Source of the DNA: CAZIRO01 sp964541595
Lineage (GTDB): Bacteria; Acidobacteriota; HRBIN11
Assembly: GCA_964541595.1 (NCBI GenBank)
Contig: CAZIRO010000029.1
Location: 1 to 20,745, forward strand
Direction of reading: 5' to 3'
Length of the DNA stretch: 20,745 bases
Each line of letters begins with the position of its first letter. Positions within the stretch are counted from its first letter, which is position 1. Both the position numbers and the translations under genes were made by a program. The notes below the pieces were generated by a model that was not told the DNA's origin, made no database searches, and worked only from the letters and a program-made list of their open reading frames with translations. Below are positions 16,246-20,745 of the stretch, piece by piece.

Positions 16246-17066
16246 CACTGCCCGCACGGATCCGGGTGGCCGTGGTACAGAACATTCCGGGCATGATCCC
16301 CTGGGACAGTATCCGCGCCGCGATGACTGTCCTGCGCCCGCATGTGGTCGTCTTTCCGGAGTACGCCTGGTACGGCGCCCGGGATCGTCTGCATACGACG
16401 CCCCAACGGTATCACCGGGTGCTCCGGCAGATCCGTGCGCGGACGGAGATGTGGCCGTGTCCGGTCATTGCGGGAAGCCTGATCCGTGCGCGTTCCGACG
16501 GGCGCCTCCGGGCGGAAACCCTGCTGCTGTACAGGGGGACGGTGCTGGCCCGGTACGTTAAAATGAACCCGACACCGCCGGAACGGTCCGCAGGTGTGAC
16601 CACCGGACCCGGATGGGTGGTCTGGGAGATCCCCCCGCACCACCGCTGGATACCGCTCATCTGCGCGGACGTGTTCTGTCAGGATGTCATCGTTCGTGCG
16701 GTCCAGTCGGCCCGTCCCACGGCGGTCTTTGTGCCCACCGCGTCCCCGCATCGGGGACCGGAACCGGAAGGGGTCAAACACCTGCGGGACGAGCGGTGGT
16801 TTCGTTCACTGGCCGCGCGTCTCCGTGCACCGGTGTACAAAGCGTGTATTACGGGTGTTTTATTCGGCCGGGAATTTCACGGTCGCAGCCTGGTCGCGCG
16901 TCCGGACGGGATCCTGTGGCGACCCACGGCGCGGGAGGAGTGGTCGCCGCTGGTGATCGGCGTATCCGAAACGGTATCGACGGTGTGGGTATTCCCGCTG
17001 ACCGACGGCGGGCACGGGGACGACGGGGGACTGCCGGGGACGGGGCGGGCGCATCGTGCGTGCTGA
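16182..17066 (+). CDS. carbon-nitrogen hydrolase (nitrilase superfamily)
   Basis: 294 residues with the complete nitrilase triad: Glu60 in FPEYAW, Lys127 in YVKMNP and Cys161 in ICADVFC. RVAVVQN near residue 28 is the usual first strand. The superfamily hydrolyses or transfers non-peptide C-N bonds (amidases, carbamylases, NAD synthetase glutaminase domains); subfamily is not obvious. The first roughly 25 residues overlap the BtpA-family gene by 64 nt and precede the conserved core, but no better start is seen and AGAGGA lies upstream of the ATG. The C-terminal 25 residues are Gly/Asp-rich and poorly conserved in appearance, and their coding DNA overlaps a long hairpin. Confidence 0.83.
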   Translation: MGACLATSHRVFRRVIRHAGLTLPARIRVAVVQNIPGMIPWDSIRAAMTVLRPHVVVFPEYAWYGARDRLHTTPQRYHRVLRQIRARTEMWPCPVIAGSLIRARSDGRLRAETLLLYRGTVLARYVKMNPTPPERSAGVTTGPGWVVWEIPPHHRWIPLICADVFCQDVIVRAVQSARPTAVFVPTASPHRGPEPEGVKHLRDERWFRSLAARLRAPVYKACITGVLFGREFHGRSLVARPDGILWRPTAREEWSPLVIGVSETVSTVWVFPLTDGGHGDDGGLPGTGRAHRAC

Positions 17067-17094
17067 CGCACCCGCGCGGCACGCGTCCGCCCCG
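17041..17094 (+). terminator. strong hairpin overlapping the nitrilase stop, possible terminator
   Basis: CGGGGCGG (17041-17048) pairs perfectly with CCGCCCCG (17087-17094), enclosing a second perfect hairpin GTGCGT-gctg-ACGCAC (17056-17071). It spans the stop codon of the last gene in its operon. There is no T-run after it, so it may be a transcript-end stabiliser or a non-canonical terminator. Confidence 0.4.
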
Positions 17095-17198
17095 CGATCA
17101 CCATAACCCGCAACTATAACAAAATATTTATTCCATACCACGCAGCGATCGAAGGCGATGGGTGCTTTCGGTCGAGCGGGGGAGCATATCGTTGAGAT

Positions 17199-17227
17199 TT
17201 GACAACACCCTACGGAACCGGTATAAT
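17199..17227 (+). promoter_or_regulatory. perfect-consensus sigma70 promoter of fae
   Basis: TTGACA (17199-17204), a 17-nt spacer and TATAAT (17222-17227) match the sigma70 consensus exactly. The predicted transcription start near 17234 leaves a leader of about 204 nt before fae. A promoter this strong fits a protein needed in large amounts, as Fae is in methylotrophs. Confidence 0.85.
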
Positions 17228-17233
17228 GATGTT

Positions 17234-17437
17234 CTAAATCTACTGATAGGATTTTGCACCACCACGGTCCGGCGGGATCGGCCGTGGTGGGTTTCAGGTG
17301 GAGCGAATTTTTAACACAATGTTGCGGTCCCGAAAGCCGGTGGCGCATACGGTCAGCGGGGCGATCCGGGTGGTATGTGATGACCGTATGCGGGCCGGGT
17401 TCGGTGATTTTGATTCCCTGTTGCAAGGAGGGACGCG
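17234..17437 (+). ncRNA. structured 5' leader of fae (candidate cis-regulatory RNA)
   Basis: The untranslated leader contains two marked hairpins. The first has 9-bp arms CCACCACGG (17259-17267) and CCGTGGTGG (17282-17290). The second is long: a perfect 12-bp stem (17344-17355 with 17381-17392), extended outward by CCGG/CCGG (17337-17340 with 17395-17398) and CGAA/TTCG (17331-17334 with 17400-17403) across small internal loops. A smaller one, TCCCT/AGGGA (17415-17419 with 17429-17433), would partly cover the ribosome site AAGGAGGG (17425-17432). I do not recognise a known riboswitch. No convincing leader peptide is seen. Confidence 0.5.
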
Positions 17438-17950
17438 ATGGTTGCGAAACTCATGGTCGGTGAAGCCTTGGTGGGTGAGGGCAACGAGGTTGCCCATATC
17501 GACCTGATCGTGGGTCCGAAAGATGGCCCGGTCGGGCAAGCATTTGCGAACGCGTTTGTGAATCAGCGTGCCGGGCATACGGCACTGCTCGCCGTGGTCA
17601 CACCGAATCTGCCGGCAAAACCGGACACGGTGATGATCAATAAGGTCACCATCAAGGGCGCCAAGCAGGCGGAACAGATGTTCGGTCCGGCGCAGGCGGC
17701 AGTGGCGCGCGCGGTCGTGGATTCAGTGCGTGAAGGTGTGATCCCGAAAGCACTGGTCGACGACCTGTGCATTGTCGTGGGTGTGTTCATCCACTGGGAA
17801 GCCACGGATAACAAGAAGATTTACGATTACAACTATCAGGCCACCAAGCTGGCGATCGCCCGTGCATTCCGGGGTGAGCCGAAAGTCGATTACGTACTGC
17901 AGGAAGAGCCGCGCGCACGGCATCCATTCGCAGGGGGCGCGGAAGCCTGA
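17438..17950 (+). CDS. fae: formaldehyde-activating enzyme
   Basis: Fae condenses formaldehyde with tetrahydromethanopterin to methylene-H4MPT in the cytoplasm, the entry step of H4MPT-linked formaldehyde oxidation. The 170 residues match the family length throughout: MVGEALVGEGNEVAHIDLIVG with the catalytic-base His20 (His17 in the Methylobacterium enzyme numbering), PVGQAFANAF, GHTALLAVV, GPAQAAVARAV, FIHWEA and YNYQATKLAIARA. AAGGAGGG precedes the ATG at good spacing. It is driven by a perfect promoter behind a structured leader, and followed by a terminator-like hairpin, so fae may be transcribed largely alone. In bacteria fae is a marker for archaeal-type C1 transfer genes. There is no sign of truncation. 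Confidence 0.97.
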   Translation: MVAKLMVGEALVGEGNEVAHIDLIVGPKDGPVGQAFANAFVNQRAGHTALLAVVTPNLPAKPDTVMINKVTIKGAKQAEQMFGPAQAAVARAVVDSVREGVIPKALVDDLCIVVGVFIHWEATDNKKIYDYNYQATKLAIARAFRGEPKVDYVLQEEPRARHPFAGGAEA

Positions 17951-17979
17951 TCCCGCAGCACACCATCGGGATACCGATC

Positions 17980-18010
17980 AAAACGGGGGTGATCGGGGTC
18001 GCCCCCGTTT
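17980..18010 (+). terminator. terminator-like hairpin after fae
   Basis: AAACGGGGG (17981-17989) pairs exactly with CCCCCGTTT (18002-18010) around a 12-nt loop, with an A before and a short T-containing stretch (CTGTCT) after. It lies 30 nt after the fae stop and 25 nt before the next start, so it would reduce read-through into the dehydrogenase gene. Confidence 0.65.
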
Positions 18011-18034
18011 CTGTCTGGTCGAGCAGGAGGCTGC

Positions 18035-18799
18035 GTGAAGGGCGGTCGGTTGCACGGCCTGCACACGGTGGTAACGGGCGGCAGTAGTGGTATCGGCCGT
18101 GCAATCGTGGAAGCATTCGCACGGGAAGGCGCAGTGGTGCTGTTCACGTATCGAGCGGCGCGGGATGCCGCGCGCAAGGTCGCCGAATCGGTGCGCGCTG
18201 CTGGGGGTGTGATCCACGTTGTGCAGGCCGATCTGGGACAGCGAGCAGCCTGTGAACAACTCGTGGAAACGGCGTATCGTCTGCTGCGCCGGATCGATGT
18301 ATGGGTCAATAACGCGGGCGCCGATATCCTCACCACCGAAGCCGCAACGTGGGATTGGGAACAAAAACTCGATCTGCTCTACGCCGTGGACCTCAAGGGA
18401 ACCATGGCGTGCAGTTATGCCGTGGCCCGGATCATGCAGACCCAGCCGGAAGGTGGGGTGATCATCAATATGAGCTGGGACCACGCGCTCACCGGAATGC
18501 CCGGTGAGAATCCCGAACTCTTTTCGGCCATCAAAGGCGGTGTGATGAGTTTCAGTAAAAGTCTGGCGCGTGCACTGGCGCCCAAAGTTCGTGTGAATAT
18601 CCTCGCGCCCGGATGGATCGAAACCCGGTTCGGTGCCACGGTGAACCGTTCGTTTTACCGGCGTGTGGCTGAACAGATTCCGCTGCAACGATGGGGCAGA
18701 CCGGAAGACGTCGCCTCGGTGGCGGTATTTCTGGCCTCCCCGGAATCTGCATATCTCACCGGTCAGGTGATCTGCATCAATGGCGGTCAGGTCATGTAA
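18035..18799 (+). CDS. short-chain dehydrogenase/reductase with Tyr-to-Phe active-site change
   Basis: 254-residue classical SDR fold. The cofactor motif TGGSSGIG is at 14-21; VNNAGAD near 91-97 is the structural NNAG; LAPGWIETRF and the C-terminal YLTGQVICINGG are typical of the FabG-like group. Ser147 is present in INMSWDHA, but the YxxxK position reads FSAIK: Phe163 replaces the catalytic Tyr, with Lys167 kept. The Ser-Phe spacing is also three or four residues longer than usual. GTG start at 18035 with AGGAGG 4 nt upstream. Lying between fae and pterin genes, it may act on a pterin or be a non-catalytic or altered-mechanism enzyme; that is inference. No promoter is seen after the upstream hairpin. 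Confidence 0.87.
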   Translation: MKGGRLHGLHTVVTGGSSGIGRAIVEAFAREGAVVLFTYRAARDAARKVAESVRAAGGVIHVVQADLGQRAACEQLVETAYRLLRRIDVWVNNAGADILTTEAATWDWEQKLDLLYAVDLKGTMACSYAVARIMQTQPEGGVIINMSWDHALTGMPGENPELFSAIKGGVMSFSKSLARALAPKVRVNILAPGWIETRFGATVNRSFYRRVAEQIPLQRWGRPEDVASVAVFLASPESAYLTGQVICINGGQVM

Positions 18800-18901
18800 C
18801 CGGCGGGGACGGTTGCCGACCCGGTGATGGACGGTCGGTGTACCCCACCGGGAATGCGATATTCACCACCCGAGACCCGTCCCCCGCTCGAGATTTCCCG
18901 G

Positions 18902-18931
18902 ATCGCCCCCGACGGTGAATGATCGTATAAT
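18902..18931 (+). promoter_or_regulatory. promoter of the carbinolamine dehydratase operon
   Basis: A perfect TATAAT (18926-18931) lies 26 nt before the gene start, giving a short leader of about 20 nt that holds GGAGG (18947-18951). No good -35 is present at 17-18 nt, so it may need an activator. Confidence 0.5.
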
Positions 18932-18957
18932 ACATGATCGCCGCATGGAGGTGTGCC

Positions 18958-19323
18958 ATGGCGCGACCGCAATTAAAGGTGTACACCCCGGAAGAAATCG
19001 AGGTGAAATTGAAAGAACTCGGTCTGGATGAATGGTACTTTGAAGACGGCTGGCTGCGCCGGAAATACAATACGGACGGCTGGCCGACGACCCTGATGCT
19101 GCTGAACGCCATCGGGTTCCTGTGTGAAGCGGCCTGGCATCATGCCGACTTCGCCGTCACGTGGGGGAAATTGTGGGTGAAACTCCGGACGCACCATGCA
19201 AACGGAATCACGGACAAGGATTTCGAACTCGCCCGCCAGATCGAAGACCTTGCCCTGTGGCGTCCGGGACCGGACAGCGCGCTGGAGGGAACGCCGCACA
19301 AATTCGTGCACAGCAAGAAGTAA
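18958..19323 (+). CDS. 4a-hydroxytetrahydrobiopterin (pterin-4a-carbinolamine) dehydratase family protein
   Basis: 121 residues. The family dehydrates 4a-hydroxy-tetrahydropterins and can catalyse other steps on reduced pterins. The active-site block is visible: Glu57, His61 and His62 in EAAWHHADF, then WVKLRTH with His79 and GITDKDFELA with the conserved Asp88. The usual HHP is HHA here. The start at 18958 has GGAGG 6 nt upstream; an ATG at 18934 lies too close to the -10. No phenylalanine hydroxylase is nearby; members of this family occur in the H4MPT gene clusters of methylotrophs, and the adjacent fae and dihydropteroate-synthase-like genes suggest a role with that cofactor. It ends directly against the next ATG (TAAATG). 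Confidence 0.9.
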   Translation: MARPQLKVYTPEEIEVKLKELGLDEWYFEDGWLRRKYNTDGWPTTLMLLNAIGFLCEAAWHHADFAVTWGKLWVKLRTHHANGITDKDFELARQIEDLALWRPGPDSALEGTPHKFVHSKK

Positions 19324-20745
19324 ATGGCGGAAAAGTACCTCTTCGTTACGGGGAAACTCGCTGCACCCGCATTACGGGAAACCCTGCAGCGCGCGCAGCT
19401 GCCGTTTGCCTATGACGTTGCGGTACTGCCGATTACGGTTGCTGCGTTGATGACACCGGAATGGATCGCGCGTCACCTGCGGGTGCCCCCGGATGTGACG
19501 CGGATCATGATTCCGGGACTGTGCAGGGGGGATCCGCGCATTCTGTCTGAACGGTTTCAAATCCCTGCAGAAAAGGGGCCGCCCGATCTCAAACAGATCC
19601 CCGCATATTTCGGACGCGCGCTGCACCGTGAAGGGTACGGAACCCACGACATCCAGATCTTTGCTGAGATCAATGACGTGCAGGACCTCACACCGGAACA
19701 GATCTTTGCGCAGGCCGAGTACTATCGGTCCTGCGGCGCGGACGTCATCGATCTCGGGCTCTCGCTGGACCGGCCGTGGGAGGCCGGCCCGGAGATCATC
19801 GCGGAATTGAAAGCACGCGGGTTCAAACTCAGTATCGATACACTGGATCCCACGGAGATCCTGCGAGCGGATCGCGCCGGAGTGGATTACGTCCTCAGTT
19901 TGAACCGTCAGAACCTGCACATCGCCGAACAGATCCGCGCCACGCCGGTGCTGATTCCCGATCCCCCGCAGGACCTGGAGAGTCTGGAGTTCTGTATGGC
20001 CACACTGGATCGCCTGGGGAAACCCTACCTGATCGATCCCATCCTGGATCCCATTCATTACGGATTTGCGGCGAGCCTGTACCGGTACTATGAAATGCGC
20101 CGACGCCATCCCGAAACGGAAATGCTCATGGGTATCGGCAACATCACGGAACTGACGGAAGCCGACACGCCCGGAATGGTGGCGCTGCTCATCGGTTTTT
20201 GTGAGGAACTTGCAATCCACCACGTGCTGACCACAGAAGTCATCCCCTGGGCCCACGGTGTCGTCCGCGAGATCGCCATTGCGCGGGATATCATGTATTA
20301 TGCAAAATACCGCGGGACCATTCCGAAACATATCGACAGCCGACTGGTCGTCGCCAAGGACGCGGATTTCACGCCGTACACTGAAGAGGAACTCCGTGCC
20401 TTACAGGCCGAGATTACGGACACGAATTTCCGTATCTATGTCGACGACCGGTGGATCTATGTGTTCAATTGTGAACGTTTCGTCAAAGGCACGGACATCT
20501 ATGCCATTTTCGATGCACTGGATGTGGACGATCCGTCCCATGCGTTTTATCTGGGGAAAGAACTCATGAAAGCATATATCGCGCTGCGCCTGCGGAAGAA
20601 CTATCGACAGGAACAACCGCTGGATTGGGGGTATCTCACGGTTGCGGAACCGCAGCGGGAGCATGTGAAACTGTCCCGCATTCGGAGGAAATTCGGAGGA
20701 AAAAGGAACGTGACGTGCAGTGACGAAGGGAATAGATCATGCAAC
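19324..20745 (+). CDS. dihydropteroate-synthase-like protein of archaeal/methylotroph type (3' end cut by the window)
   Basis: At least 474 residues; the frame is open to the last base, so the stop is outside the window. An N-terminal domain (about 1-100) starts EKYLFVTGKLA and contains MIPGLCRGD. A pterin-binding TIM-barrel region (about 110-330) has IFAEINDVQDLTPEQI, GADVIDLGLSLD, FKLSIDTLDPTEI and YLIDPILDPIHYG, the counterparts of dihydropteroate synthase loops. A C-terminal domain from about 340 contains TNFRIYVDDRWIYVFN. This layout matches the dihydropteroate-synthase-related proteins of methanogens and of H4MPT-using methylotrophs, thought to act in methanopterin synthesis. The ATG abuts the preceding TAA, so translation is coupled; there is no strong ribosome site. 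The exact reaction is not established. Confidence 0.88.
   Translation, partial: MAEKYLFVTGKLAAPALRETLQRAQLPFAYDVAVLPITVAALMTPEWIARHLRVPPDVTRIMIPGLCRGDPRILSERFQIPAEKGPPDLKQIPAYFGRALHREGYGTHDIQIFAEINDVQDLTPEQIFAQAEYYRSCGADVIDLGLSLDRPWEAGPEIIAELKARGFKLSIDTLDPTEILRADRAGVDYVLSLNRQNLHIAEQIRATPVLIPDPPQDLESLEFCMATLDRLGKPYLIDPILDPIHYGFAASLYRYYEMRRRHPETEMLMGIGNITELTEADTPGMVALLIGFCEELAIHHVLTTEVIPWAHGVVREIAIARDIMYYAKYRGTIPKHIDSRLVVAKDADFTPYTEEELRALQAEITDTNFRIYVDDRWIYVFNCERFVKGTDIYAIFDALDVDDPSHAFYLGKELMKAYIALRLRKNYRQEQPLDWGYLTVAEPQREHVKLSRIRRKFGGKRNVTCSDEGNRSCN
20710..20730. repeat. possible copy of the GTGACGAAGGG repeat
   Basis: GTGACG followed by CAGTGACGAAGGG resembles the units at 1614-1654 read on the other strand. 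Here the words lie in the extreme 3' part of an open reading frame, near an ATG at 20739 that may start the next gene. The match is short and could be chance. Confidence 0.3.

Noticed and set aside
17259..17403. tRNA or known riboswitch in the fae leader
   Set aside because: No cloverleaf, T-loop or known aptamer sequence can be seen. It is reported only as an unassigned structured leader.
17298..17507. GTG-initiated frame across the fae leader and the fae start
   Set aside because: It conflicts with the fae frame, lacks a ribosome site and crosses the long hairpin. A leader peptide is not supported.
18799..18826. Hairpin directly after the SDR stop as a terminator
   Set aside because: The pairing is broken by bulges and there is no T-run, so it cannot be called.

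Overview
The window is bacterial DNA of roughly 60% G+C by eye, densely packed, with strong Shine-Dalgarno sites and sigma70-type promoters; one of these is a perfect TTGACA-17-TATAAT. Bacterial housekeeping genes (gyrA, queE) sit beside genes typical of tetrahydromethanopterin-dependent C1 metabolism (fae, a pterin carbinolamine dehydratase, an archaeal-style dihydropteroate-synthase-like protein) and an archaeal-type phosphoglycerate mutase. This mixture is known from methylotrophic Proteobacteria, Planctomycetes and NC10-like lineages. The sequence alone does not settle the phylum, and I would expect an uncultured lineage.

Minus strand, 1-3082: two short operons. One encodes a zinc-ribbon/receiver response regulator followed by a class I glutamine amidotransferase (PuuD/peptidase C26 type). 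The other encodes a small TPR protein with a hydrophobic N-terminus followed by the radical SAM enzyme QueE (7-deazaguanine pathway). Short GTGAC/TTCCCC-type repeats lie in the gaps. At 3083-3241 two promoters sit back to back and the coding direction changes to plus for the rest of the window.

Plus strand, 3242-10751: a tightly coupled seven-gene run encoding an exported HEAT-repeat protein, a polytopic membrane protein, ApgM, a UbiA-type prenyltransferase, a class I methyltransferase, an FAD oxidoreductase of the geranylgeranyl-reductase type and a FabF-like ketosynthase. The last four look like a pathway for a prenylated and methylated lipid, quinone or polyketide. This is the best candidate here for an undescribed system.

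Plus strand, 11098-17066: gyrA, then a TPR protein with two cyclic-nucleotide-binding-like domains, a BtpA-family TIM barrel and a nitrilase-family hydrolase. The last three genes overlap.

Plus strand, 17067-20745: a C1/pterin block. A perfect promoter and a roughly 200-nt structured leader precede fae. A terminator-like hairpin follows, then a short-chain dehydrogenase whose catalytic Tyr is Phe. A second promoter serves a pterin-4a-carbinolamine dehydratase and a dihydropteroate-synthase-like gene that runs off the window edge. Together these point to formaldehyde capture on tetrahydromethanopterin plus synthesis or recycling of the pterin cofactor. I found no tRNA, rRNA, CRISPR array, transposase or phage gene.
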